NCBI GenBank assembly: GCA_030062745.1
Contig: CP099848.1
Span: 8,205,501 to 8,269,500, forward strand
Length of the DNA: 64,000 bases
Origin: Capitulum mitella
Lineage: Eukaryota > Arthropoda > Thecostraca > Pollicipedomorpha > Pollicipedidae
Reading direction: 5' to 3'
Positions 11,601 to 25,700 of the stretch are shown piece by piece; the first letter of the stretch is position 1; every line of letters begins with the position of its first letter. The position numbers were made by a program, and so were the translations under genes. The notes under the pieces were generated by a model. It was not told the DNA's origin. It saw nothing but the letters and a program-made list of their open reading frames with translations, and searched no databases.

Positions 11601-14600
11601 AACAATGGGAGTATTCCATGTCATGCACCGAACAAAGCCAACAGCTGCTGCATATGCTGAAACGGACACATTCAAGCGGAGTCCATTGTCCTGCTTCTGA
11701 CAAAAGCCTTCGAATGCTTTAAGGGCATTCCTGATCGTGGGCGGGAAGCTCGAACACAAGGAGGTCCAGTGACCGGCAGATACCTGATGTGCATTAACAG
11801 CTCATAACCTCGAAATGGTGCTCGCAAACCATAAGGCGTTACCAGGAAGCGGGGGGGGGGGGTAGAATCCCTAACCGCGAGCGAGAACCGCTCCCCGGTG
11901 GGGCGCGGCGTTCCGCGGTGGTCGACCCGCAACGGCTCGACGCCGGCCTCCGCCCAGCCGGAGAAGCAGTCCGACTCGTAAGGAGACGCCAGGCGGCTGA
12001 GGCGCTCCTGAAACACGGCAGCCGAGGTCAGGTCCGGCTCTCACTCGACGTACACGGAGGTAAACTGCAGCCATTCTCGCACCTGACACCAGGGGCTCGT
12101 TTTGTTCAGGTCAATGGAGGGGGAAGGGCAATGCGAGGGCCCGACAGCCTGACTTCTCCCAAATGTCAGTTTCTCAATGAATTTAGCCCACTTTATGTTA
12201 ATTGCCGGCGATTTTTTCTTGCTATCATTTGCCAAATAACAAACGCCATTTCCCTTGTTTAAAGTGACAGAAAATGTTGCGGGAGGGGGGGGGGCAAAAT
12301 CACCTTAAGAGGCGCTAACATCCTCATTGGGAGAGGCATGGCCGCCGCAAAAGAATAAAAATCGATACCCCTGTCTGCCATCTAATTCAAGCGAACGCAC
12401 ATAATTGGTGTCATTGTCAATTCGGAGATTGTTCGCCCTTTCCCAGTTTTGTACCATACACCACAGCAGTTAATGTGCAGCACCATGTCATAGCTTAGTC
12501 CATACTGCAACTACTGTCATGCATCACATCACGTTTAACTCTTGCCAAGCCGGGAGTTCATACGAACCCCCTCCAGTTTCAAATGATGTACTTCTTTATA
12601 CATTGCTTACACCTTGTATGCCTGTTCGAAATTTGGGTCACCCCAGATTTCTATCCTGGCACGACAGTTTATTAAAGGCATCGACTGGCATACTAAGTGT
12701 TACATTGAAATAATCTGACAGGTGTAACAATTCTGCAAGATCGGAATTTTTGAAAATTTTAAGGCAACTGGCCCTGGGAGGTCCAGGCAGGTAATCGTTC
12801 CGACCTTCTTGCGTTCGTCGTTTTAGATTTTGGGTTTGGTTCGAACGTGCTTAAATTTGAATATCCACCTTGATGATTCTTTTGTCCTGTGACTAAGTGA
12901 TTTCATCATCTGACCAGAGTTGTAAGATTCCTTGACTGATTTCATGTAACATTATGAATGGTCGTCAACATTTCTTCACATATACCTTCATTCATATGAT
13001 GTAAAATGGTAAGTTTTTGTCACTATTCATTGTACGCTATTCAAATGTTTAATGTGCCTCTGGCATGGTAATTTATGGCCGAGGATTAAAGAAGGATAGC
13101 TGAAGAAGATGCGCCTGACATAAAGGAAATTGATAATGAAAGAGAGCTGACTATTGGCCTGTCATATTACAATTCGTATGAGTTCTTTATGACTTTTTAA
13201 ATGCAGCCCTTATGCGAAAAAGTGTTGTATTTTATATTATCCATGTTTTCCCCTTTGTTCTTGCGATATGATTCTTTTTTATCGTCCGGGATAACCTTCA
13301 GTTGGAGTTCTAACAAACTGTAAATGAAAAGCTAGAGCACCTGGCATACGTTTATATTTGGTTGGATGTATTCTCATGCTAGTGTAATCGAAGATGTTTT
13401 CAAATTGTAAGATTTCTGTCCTCCTGAATGTTTCATCTTTTTTTGTTTTGATCGTGGCCGTGTTCTTTGTCACACAGGAACGGCCGGAGAACCTGGAGGC
13501 CTTGAACCTCATTTTCCAGAGGTGTTAACATTGCTCCTATTACGATGACAGTAATGAAACAGTCTACATTTCTATCTGACAGCTCCAATAATTTTTGGAA
13601 ACTTTTATCCACGATTATAGACTGCAGTGATGTGTCTGGGACAAACACTCTATCGAGTCAGGGTGTCATGTCTTGAATCACAGAACACTCGCAAATGTTG
13701 GGATGCACTACACCTGAGGCTGGTGTGCGACCCCCGCAGTAACTTCACGGATGTGTTTTGGCGTTTCTAGGGGGTTTCTGCGTGCCTTTCCTGTTTTCCG
13801 GCAGAGCCCGCTCTTCAAGGACCTTCAAATTCGCTAGGAGAATCTTCCGCTAGAGAACACATACGTGACCGCTGATTGGAGTCCTGTTGAGCCTATCCGT
13901 TATCACCCACACAGCGACGATGACAGCCTGACGTACAGTAGTCAGCACTTTAGCATCACTCTCCGGAAGACTCAAATGAAAATTGAGAACGCAGTCGGCA
14001 TACATAACCCTCGTCCACGACGGCGGGGAAGGATTAGCTCACGTGCCATTTCTCCGCAGTTCTGGAACAGCACGTAGCAGCTGAATGAGAGCATGCTGCA
14101 CGTAGCTAAGTGCTCTTTAGTTCCGGGCATTTTGATGATGACAGCATGCTGTAGGTAACTAAGTGTTGTTTAGTTTCAGGCATTTTGATAATGACATTAT
14201 GCTGCAGCCGAGTGCTATGTAGTTCCGGGCATTTTGCTATCTATTTTAGCTCTGTCTCCTGGGTTATACAAGGTTACAAAGATATCAGGTCATTTTCACA
14301 TGCTGTGTGATTTGGGATTTGGACCATGATAATAGTAATGTTAGGAATAAAATGGCAATACTTTCATCTTGTACGTTGCGCCATGCACCGTCGGATGTTG
14401 CAAGAAAAGGCTTTGTGCTTTCCGGATGTTCCGGAATTTAACGTTTCACTTGGTGTGTTGTCGGCTTGTGAGTGCATGGAGTAGACCGACCGTTGGGCAT
14501 CGGTCGCCGAATACATTCAGGAAAAGCGAGCTTGTCTTTCAGTCCTGAACGCGGACAGTTCGCGACGCCGGAAAATGGACTAGCGCAATCTCAGGCGACG

Positions 14601-16685
14601 AAAAACGCGTGTAACCGGTCGTCGGCGTAACTGAGATAACACGACAACGAGCGTAGAAGTATAAAAAAGTATTTGCAGTCATATGCATTTACGTATACGG
14701 TTGATGTCGCCACATAATAAACCAACAGGGAAAATGTACTGGGGCTGTTCGGTAAACAGCTGCAAGATTATTTCGGAACAGGGGAGATCCTTCTTCTGAC
14801 CCTTAAGATGCACAGAAATGGGGACTTCGTCGGTGATTACTGAGCGGAATAACGCCACAGTTATCGCAAAGCTTCAAAAAGACGGCGCGCAAAACCCATT
14901 TGGTTTCAGCGTGTAAAATAACTTCATTTCCTCTCGATAGATGGCAGTACGCCGTGGGGACGAGAGGCCTACAGTCGCTCGCAACTGTAGGCCTACCACA
15001 ACAGCCATAATCTTCGAGACATGGGGGCCAACATGATAACTCGGTTGAGTTACGTTGGCACCGGCAAGCTATCTCGGCTCCGGTCTAGATAGGTTTGCAA
15101 ACTGACCGAGCTAAAAATCGTGACGTCAACTTACCTCAGAACCGACGACCACCTCCATCAGAACCGACGGCTTAGCTTGACACCGTTTTGATGGACCTCG
15201 TCGATGCTCATGGTGGGACTAAAAAACTGATAACTACTACTGGCAATCTTACGCGCCGGGTTCAGTGAGCGGATCAGCTTCAAACCCGTACCAATCGAAG
15301 AGGCTACCTCAATTTCATTTTTTTGTAATAACTGAGTCATCGTAGGTCATGTCGGCAAAGGTTAGCAAAAGCCACCGACTGCCAGCGATGATGCCATTAT
15401 CCGAGTTCCAGGTAGTACTCCAGGCCTTTGGGACCCATCGCCGCCATTAAACCTTAAACAATGCACGCGCTGTGTGTGATATGATTGTCTATGTGGATGT
15501 TAATGACCTTGCGTCAGGTCACTATGGCCTTTCGAAACGACAAGAAGTACCATGTTTATCCGCAGCCAATTCCATGTCCCGAACTGATGGGATGCATACC
15601 TTACTACAATCACTGGCGTAATTTGCGATTTCTGTGGGTACTTCGTCATCCCAAATATTGAATAGGTACCCAAATATTTGCGATATTATCGAGGGGCCGC
15701 ACTGCGTGGACACTCGTAATGATTTGTATTCCCTAAGGTAATGCGTGTACGTGCCTCCAATCCTTTGAGAAAGTTACATTTCAGACCGGAATTTCACCAA
15801 CCATCGCAGGGTTTCTCCTATTTTCAGGATTTGTGATCTTTTGCCAGGTCAATGACCCTAATGACCTAATGTCCTAGTGACTTAATGACCTAATGACCGA
15901 CGGGTCCATATCAAATCAGTATAAGGTATGTGTAATTCAAGGGCCACTATCCTTACTCCACGTCGCCTTGCCATAGAAAATGTCGTAAACCGTTTCCGTC
16001 GTGTTGAATGAGGCAGGTTTCATGCCATTAGTCTGAATAAGCTTGAAGCTTGTCATCGCCTTACTCTCTTACCAGTCGTTTAGTCCCACCGTTTGCCAAA
16101 CTATTCATCGTGACGTCATTTTCCATTGACAGTTGATCACAGTGCACAAAACTTGGAGAAAGAAAACCGCTGCGCTGTATTAAAGTTACGCTTGCACCGA
16201 CGGCAAGGTGATTTGGCGAGTTATCTCGTGGCCGCAAATGTGCTTCTGAACGGGGCTCTGGACTCATGAACCCGGTCTTAAAACAAGCCCAAAGCGAGGC
16301 TCAAAACGCTGATCGTTATCGTCATTGTATAAAGAAACGCAGGCGGGCCAAGCTTTCAACATTCCCAACGAACTCTCACAATGTTTTCAACTTCCCGGCA
16401 AGCCCTGCTGCTCTGGTAAATAGCGCACACACGCCTCTGCTAATGTGGTTTAAGGATCACCGTAGAGGTGTCGATCTGTATTCTTTTGAGAGAGCCCTGG
16501 TCCACCCAATGGCTATTTGGGCCCACCCAATGTTGGTTTGGGCTCCTCAATATTTTCTGTCGGTCTTGAAGGGAAATAAGTAATGGTAACGAAAAGAACG
16601 CTGCAATAGATGAGAGATAGGCAGAAAATAAGGAATAAAGTCTAAACCGATGTGTCTGTCTTTCTTTCTATGTTCCCTACGTATA

Positions 16686-16744
<59 letters not shown>

Positions 16745-19700
16745 TCGGGATAAACGCAATTTTTTATTGTGTAGATAGTAATGAAAAAACTTGTGAATTT
16801 CCGTCCGACAAAATAAAGTGGGCTAAATCCGTTGAGAAACCCATATTTGGGGGGAGGTTAGGTTGTCGGGCCCTCGGCTCGCCCCCCAATCATTTACAGA
16901 AATCGACAACCCTGGATCACCACACTGTGAACCAGTGCTGAGGGACGTGAGAGACACTATTCTGACGTCATCTGAGATATTTGTACGCCCTGTCATCTAT
17001 TTATATGTATATTATGACAGAAACCAGGCATATTTTTCGGAATGATTTCATTGTGCTTTTTGGCACTTTCGCGGTCCAAAGTCTCCAAGAAAGCATTCCC
17101 CCTTTCACTGACGCCATATGACGCGTGGCGTAACATTACTGGCTCCGACAACACTGATTCCGGCTGCAAAACTTCTTTGGGTGAAAATCCATTCAGAAAC
17201 TATTGACACACACCCATTCGACACTTAAGCCTGTTGCAACACCTGCCACTGCTGCGTCCGAGCGTCCCTGGTCCTGTCTGTTCCTAGGCTCTGCCCTTGT
17301 ACGGCAATGGAATGTGCTGGGCGCTTGGGCCGGCGGAGCGTTTCGTCCTGTCGTTAGTCCAGGGATGAGGGTTATGGCCATGTGTGTAACCACGGGGGGG
17401 ACTGGGGACTTATTCCCCTGATTTTGGCCTAATAGGCTTTTGTACCCTTCTCCCAGTTTTGGACGGAAAATCGACGTTTTTCGCAGTCTCCCGTGGAAAA
17501 AAAGATTTAGGTTCAGTTTGTCCCCGAATTCTGATTTAACCTCTCAATGTCTGGGACGTGGCTACACCAACGGTTATAGCCATGGCTGCCGGGAGGAAAA
17601 GGGTCTTTTTCAACACGCTCTTTTGTCTCCTTGGACCTTCCACGGCGTTCAAAAATGGTCCCAACCTTTGTTGCCAAGCAAGCAGGCTTTTGGACCTGTG
17701 ATCTTTTCGTGAAAATGACGTATGGCAATAATGGCACCCCCATTTGTGCGTGGCCGCCCGGAAGAAAGGAAAAGGGGTGAAGTTTTCCATCTTGTAGTAT
17801 GTTTTACTGTTTGTTGTATGTGTTGTGGCTGGTACTGTTTATTCTGTCTACCCTTTTTAAGACTCTTTCGGCACATTTTGACCCCCTGCCATGAACCTGC
17901 AAGCTTTCATAAATCATGTGAGTGGCGGTCTGTCTGCCTTTTACCCATCTTCATTCACTAGTAATTTCATAGCTCTCATCTAACATGTATTCATTTTATA
18001 CCGTGAAATTTCATGTTTTTGCACATCTACCTGAAGTTCTCAGTGAATCTTCGGTGATGATTTTGTAAAAAAATGAATTGAAAAATGCAGTAAACTAGGA
18101 AAAATGTTTTCACGTAGGCTGTATAAATTTTTGTCTGCTATGTTTTTCGAGAGGTGTTTGTACTTTTCCTGCGGCACCGTCAGGTTTTCGAGATGTTGGG
18201 GTTCTCAAGAAGCGTTGGCCCGGCGAAGGTGGACCGGGAGACCGCTTCAGCGGAAGTTGATTTACTAGCTAGAACGGAACTTTTTACTCGCTGCTAATCG
18301 GGCTTGATCCCCCATGAAACAGAATACCATCAAAAAACACTGTATTGTGGGTCGTCTGAAATCCATGATGATGATCGTGGCCTTCAGTCTCTTCCACAGA
18401 AATGGGATATTGCAAAAGACAGGGCAATGCCCCTAACCTCACTGAAAAGAGTCTGGTCGCTGATCCCGTCAGGACAGCCTGCCTTACTGACCTCGCTGAG
18501 GGAGACCGAAGTGACGCTGGCGGGGCTGATGTCCAGACCTGCCTCGTCCACCAGCGGGCTGACGTCGTTGCTGTGGATGGTGGCCCGCGCGCCGATCGTC
18601 TGCGCCACCGTGGCCAGCATGTACTCCTGCTTGTTCAGGTACAACACCAGGGTCAGACCTGCCCCGAACCAGCCTCCAGTGAGCCGACCACACAGCGGCG
18701 CGTGGCACGCCAACAACCAGTGGCAACACAAAGAGGGGTGCGGCTCGCCGTACATAAGCTGTAGCTGCCTTTAAGTTTCTATTATGTTTATTTTGTATCT
18801 ATTCCTACCCATATTTATCCTGCACGATATTTTGCTTTTCATGTTTTTTTTTCTTTCGATATTTCTCTGTTCGTTATTTCGGCATACGATATTTTGCCCA
18901 GTAACCGGTAACAGAATTAGCTCGACAGTGATGCAAGTGCTTGACGGAACTTTAGGTGACACATTTACGGTTTCCTGCTTCTTTGAATGTTACTTTCGGG
19001 AGTATGTATCTTCCTCATCTGTGGTACACTTGCAGAGAAAGTTTTCTCAGTGTTGGGATCCCTCTCAGGGAAATGAGCCTATCGTAGTTCTATCGCGCAA
19101 TGAAAGATGGTATTTTTTCTATTTTCTATGGTATTTCTAAAGATCTATTTTTTCTATCTACTTTCGGGTGTATGTATCTTTCCCATCTGTGGTACACTTG
19201 CAGAGAAAGTTTTCTCAGTGTTGGGATCCCTCTCAGGGTAATGAGCCTATCTATTTCTATCGCGCAATGGTATTTTTTGCCATAGCAGTTCGCCTATTGG
19301 TGTTGGATCCTGCCATTACAGAGTTGGGCTCCCGTGCTGTTCCCGAGGCAGTGAACCTACCGGAGTTGGGTCCTGTCAGTGTGGAGTTCCGTTCCCTCGT
19401 CCTCTTCTCCGTAGAGTGCGTGAGGTTTCCGTTAAATGTGTAGCAATTCCCGTAGGTCGGCGTGTTGATTTTTGAAAAGAACCTGCGTACAAGCGACAGT
19501 ACAGTTAAGTGTCGTCGAGAGGCGCACGCATATGTCCTGCTCGACAGTGCCTGTGCCGTTAAGTCACGTTTTCATAACGATTGTCATTCAGCAGTGTAAG
19601 TTTTGACCATTACCATCATGCGTTAGGTCGACTCGACTGCCGCCCCCTCCATGGCTTTTCTTACTCGGCCAAGTTTTGGCCAAGTAGACAGTGCATCCGT

Positions 19701-22700
19701 CAGCCACTCTCAGCTAAGTTCGCCGGAAATATAATGAAATGAATGGTTTCGTTATTGATCAGCCGCGTATCGATACCGATGCCGATACCGATATTGCACG
19801 GCCAGCTGACAAATATTCTTATATTCCATACTGCTTATGCAGTCGATCATATGTATGAAATAAAATTATTTGAAAGGAAGTCATTCAAATTGAAATATTT
19901 TGGAATTAGGATGTTGACAACATATTATCACATCTGAAAAAAACAGTGGCCAAAATCTGGGCATTGCCCCTTGCCCCCTCGCCGGCCAGGAACTTCCGCC
20001 CCACTGAAATCCATCCCAGTGAGATTTCCTTACTCAAGACCGCGATGGAGACGGTGTATGATTCCTTGACAATCAACCAAGAGAGGAATCATGCTCCTCC
20101 GTGACGTCATTCCTTGTCGATTTGTAGTTGCATCGGTCTGCAGTTCGCGCGTTAAACCAGTTTGCACGGGCCTTGAACGCAAGCGGAATGGCGGACCTCC
20201 TGGTCGATGGGTGCCTTGGCCTCGTGAAGTGTCACGTGGGTTTGATCATGGGGTGGCATTTCTATCATATCAGGTGTGCGTGAGTATGCCTGAACTTCTA
20301 TGAGGAATGAATAACACAAAATCATGCATGCAACCGTGCAAAACAGCCATGACTCAATAAGGAATGCCTCAGATAGTGGATTTTACTATCCAACCGGGTA
20401 CCGGGTAAGCCGGATAATAGCAATTATCCTGCCGGATAGTGATATTTCAAGGCGGTTTTTTGCAGACATGTTTTACAAGAGGGCCCTTTACTTTAGCATT
20501 CATACAAGCCTCGTCTTCATTCGTGATTAGTTAGAGAAAATACTTTTTGAACTGAGGCGTGCCGTTCACACATTGTTCAAATCTTGGTTCATCCGAATTT
20601 TCGGCTGACTTATAAATTACATCCTTTGCCATCCTTACATTCTTTGGGGTCAGTCTGACAAGGGCCCAGTCCAGTATGTTATCCCGGTACGACTCTGACC
20701 AGGCCACTTAATCACTGCTAACCCATGCTGACCCCTTTAATCCGGCAATGCCTGGGATATTTCGTTACCTTCCATTAATTGGGACGGCATATTTAACGCC
20801 TTCTTTACCTATCTATCTCAAGAACCAAAGTCCCTATTCAGATGATTGATGTGGTAACTGATAGCGCCGGGCCGTGCAGTTTTGTGGCCGTTTTTTAACC
20901 TTAAGGTCACTGACGATGTCACACGTCAGGTAAAAGTGACCTAAAACCTTAAAGTGACCCTTTTCTCTAGAGTAGCCTGATCACAATGGAAAACAGACCG
21001 AGACTGACGTTTAGATGACAGTTTGTCCCACGAGGCTTGTTCTGTTATTTTGAGTGCTACCTGATACACGGTCATCAAAGGTCAATGTCACGGGCTAGCG
21101 TTGTTCTTCAGTGGCTTGAGCTGGCATCGAAACGCCGTACGCGTCTCCAACATGTTGGTTGTATTACAAACGGAACGAAATTAAATATTCGGTATCCGAC
21201 CGGATAACTCGAATTATTCGGCCGATTACCGGATAGTACTTCACTATCCGGTCCGATTTTCCGGCCGGATATTTTATCCGATGCATACCTAGAAATAGCC
21301 CGCGCCCAACTGGCAGCCGGCGCCCTGCACACCCGATTGGTGGGCGTTGACGCCCTCTAGCTCGCAAGCGGTTGGATGCATGACAAAAATAAGCACACCG
21401 CTGGAAAGCTCGTGACATGTAGAGTTGGAAGCTGGCCTCATTTTTACTTTTGGATATCATGTAAGCCATTTACGCCCAATATCTGTTTTCTTACACCCAA
21501 CTACATGAAACCGAGACACGTCATGTATCTCAAGGACTGTGACTAATAAGGTCTAGTTACAGGCACCAACGATTATGTACAAGTCCGCAGATGCCGATAC
21601 GTGATTTTTCCGATATCTCGTCTCTCATCGGATTTTGCTTGCTGGCATGCTTTATTCGGCTCTATAACTTTGGTTCCTGTGCAAACAGTTAGATTCCCAA
21701 GTGCTGATTCCTTTGAATCATGATTTGTTTACCTTATCAGTGAGACAGTTTTTTGCCAATATTTATAAGAATAATCTCAAAGTCCATCAGGATTGAACGT
21801 GTAACCAAATGAGGACAGGAAACAAAAATTTCAGTACGTAATACAGTGGAAAATTAAACATTTCCCCTGCCGAGTAATGTCTACATCCCACACTCCAAAT
21901 GAATGGTTAGGTGGCAAGTTCATGTAGTTAGAGCCTTAGTAGCGCTCATTTCTCTTTACAACTTTGTGTTCAGATCCTTTTCTATTCATCATTAATTGTG
22001 ACTAAATTTTTACTAGGAATAAATTACTATATATTAGATGCTTCATTTGTGAGGGATTGCTAGTATTGGGCACAATGCTCCTTGTCCATGCGTAAAAAGT
22101 CCTGCAGTGTATGATACACCTTATCATTGTTTCCTACTACTACCTATCCTGTAATTTATAGCAGGCCCTAGGATAACAGAATACCCAAGAATTGGCTACT
22201 GCATTTCGATAAAAAAAGAAAAATACAGGCTTATTTTTTGTTACTTTGCACAGAACTGAAATGTGGATCAAATTTTGATTTGTTGCTCAAATCGATTTCT
22301 TCTTGTTAATATTCCCTTTGAATCGGAATCGAATCGATTCACTGTTTTCTAGTGCGATCCAGAATCAGAATCACCTTGAGCCGTAAACCAGAAACGAATC
22401 GATTCACAATTCTGTGAATACTTATAAGTCTGTTGACCATAGCTTCGCATCCGGAAATTTCAAAACTCTCCCAGGGTTCCATAAGATAACGTTTGCTGTA
22501 CATCACACCAGATATGCCCAATTCTGATCTTTCGTTTGATACCAATTTCAAACTCGCTTCTCAGTTGATACACTTGCTAGGTATTATTAAAAGTATCTCA
22601 TGCTTTTCACTAATAGTCTGGCGTTTTCATGACTTTTAAGGTCGCCATCGATTCCGTTTCGTGCTAACTTTCTCCCTTGAAACATAATGAAAACTTAAAA

Positions 22701-25700
22701 CGAGCTTCTCAATATCTCCAGCTTCCGGACTCGATGTGCTGATAAATGATTGTCGTTTGAATGGTAAACATGAAATCAGGTATCTTGGTCTCATTACTGT
22801 TAAGTCTCTGAATCTGGCGGGCATTTGACACATATCTCCAGGATTGCTTTTTTTAATACTGGCAGGTTCTGTAGAATTAGGGGTGACGTTGACAAAGGGA
22901 TCACGGGTCTTCTTCACAACTATCATTCTTCTTTAAATTAATTATCACTGCATTGTGTGGGGAATCAGTTATCCCACTTGGCTTAACAAGCATTTCGTCC
23001 TCCAAAACGGGTTCTCCGCATGACTGAGTTTGTTTTCCCTACAAAGGCCTGGGCCATTGTTTAAGCGTTGTTCTTTCTTGAAGCTAACTAACCTCGCAAC
23101 ATCAACAACAACACAACCTAACAACAGCAACGCGGTTGCTGATATTAACCCTATTTCCGGCAGGGGGACGGAATCCGCCCCCCTCGGGTTTTTTGCTTGC
23201 CAATTCCAGGCTTTTTAACGCAGCTTCACGAAACTTGGTGACTTTTCCTAGCTATTCTTTCTACGTGCTGTGACAAAATTTCAAAATTCTGTTTTGTTCA
23301 GGGGCGGAGCCAGGCAACGTTTTTGGGAGGCACCTCATGCCATTTTTGGCCATGTTGAGGGTAAAAGGAAAATGTCTGCCAAATACAGAGTTTTTAAGCT
23401 AGAACTTAAAACTTTATATGGATGTATAGCTAAATAGTTGGGCAATGTGCAGATTTAATTTTGTTTATCTGAGGTCATTTTACAACGTCAGGTCAAGGTC
23501 AAAAGTCAAAATTTGTTTTTTCGCAATAATTTCGACGCCGTTTTTTCAAATGCCAATCCCGAAATATATATGACGTAGTAGGGTGCCCTCTACTTGTGTA
23601 CCACGTTTCAGCTTGATATCAGGTCGGGTCACGGAGTTATGATCTAAAACGTCAGTGCGCGTATCCTATATCGCAATAGCCGTAAAATGAAATTTTTGAA
23701 ACAGAGTGAATTCAAATGATTGAAAACGTTTACAGATAGTATCAAATGGACACGAGATCATTCCAAGTGACCCCAAGGTCACTGGAGGTCGTTTAAGGTG
23801 AAATGTCACAAGTTGATCTGAGAAACGTGTGACCATGACAGTTCCCCCTTTTTCATGTCCCTGGCACCGCCTATGCTAACGTTATACAAACATTGTAATG
23901 CGATTTGTACTTCTTTAGTATAACATGACTAGCAGAAGCCAAAATAGGGTTTTTTGCCTCTTTTGTTCATTCAGTTGTTAGAAAACTAATCCTCCTATTT
24001 TTGAAACCCTGTGAACGCCCATGAATTTTCTCAAAATCTCGGATTTGCGGACCCATGGTAAAAGCCCTATCCATAATCTGTCGATTGATGCCAGTTTCAT
24101 CGAAATCGGTCGATAAACAACGGAGTTATAAGGAGTCCAAAAGGATCCCCCATTTTGACATTTTTGCCCCCCTGTATCCGCAAATTTGAAAATTTTGAAA
24201 ATTTCTTTTTATAAAAATGTAGTTCACGTGACGGCAAATCGATTGCCGTTTGTTGCGATGAAATCGGACGAGTAGTTCTCGAGATCTCAGGGGGGCCGAA
24301 TCCGCCCCCCTGCCGGGAATCGACCATACTGTCTAGCCCTCCGGGAATAGGGTTAATGCGCAACTTTTTGGCTAAACTATTGCTTTCACCTTTCAGTTCG
24401 TTGTGTAAGAAACGACGTAGCAATGCATATAACACATTTGCATATCATTTCGGACAGCTTTCTTAAACCGATATTATAGGTGCTTTTCTTCAGCTTATCA
24501 GGCTCCCAAAACTATGCAATGAAAACAAATCCACTCCGGGATTGCGGGTTACACCCGGAACTAACCACTTGTTCTCAGGCTGCACTTGCTTCCAACCCAG
24601 GATTTCGGAGTTTTAAAGCTATAAACACGCATGCCGAGAGAAATGTCAAACAGCTGGCTTGTTAAATGGTGGTTCGCAATGGAAATTAAATATTTACTCT
24701 TTTCGTACAACTCTTTTTCTTCAGCTACACTTTCTCTCAATCCGCGGTTTACGGGTTGCGCATGGTTTGAACTAACGTATATGCATTTATAGCCAGAGAC
24801 TTAACAAGCGAGTTGATGATTATCAGGAAGAGCAAATATTTACTTTGTGCAAACATTTACCTCGTTTCGGGGGTTAACGATTTCCACACAGCCTGCAGTT
24901 CAAGGGCTTACTCCTGGGCAATGTCACACAAAACGTCACCTCCGTCGCGCATGCGTATTGAAGACATATGACGCACTGACGGTCAGCCATTCTTCGTGCA
25001 GTGTGTGGAAGCAAACGTAAGTAAGCTTTCGTTACAATGTTTGGTTGATACCCGTCATGTTCGTGTTTTGCGCATAATCGTAGAGCATATGCGGTATTTC
25101 AGGCGATTGCAGAACACAAGTTTCGGTGGCTTTTAACTGCAAAACAATAATTATGATCGAGTGAGGGTTCCACGTGTCGACATGTAGTCTTGGACTGAAG
25201 GTATTTTTCAGACTGTAAGATGTGTGAGTCAGTGAAATCTGTTGTAATTAAACCATGCAGTAGGAACATTTAAATGTGTAATTTAATCGCATGGCCTCGT
25301 GCGTGTTTAGTCGTTGAGTACATTTCAGGTCAACGAAAGAACTATTCATTATTATAAGAACATCTTTCATGGAAAACGTTTTTCGTTTTTTGTGAATTAG
25401 AGTGGTTAGATAGGAAGGTAATGTGTCGATGACATGACGTTTAGAGCAATGAGTCTTTATTCAATCACAGAATTTGTACGCCTGGAATTTATGGCGCATC
25501 AGTTTGGAACTGCATGTGAATATTACGTACTTTGCGGAAGAAACTGGCTAACTGTTAATAAATGCACTCAAGAAAGCAATTTATCAATTGCTGCATATCC
25601 CTCTACCTTGCTGGAGATGTGGCAAGAGTCGGCCCGGATCGAGGAGGACCTGAGGCTCGCTCTAGATCCAGTCGTGAGCGCGCCTGTGCAAGCTGCTCAT

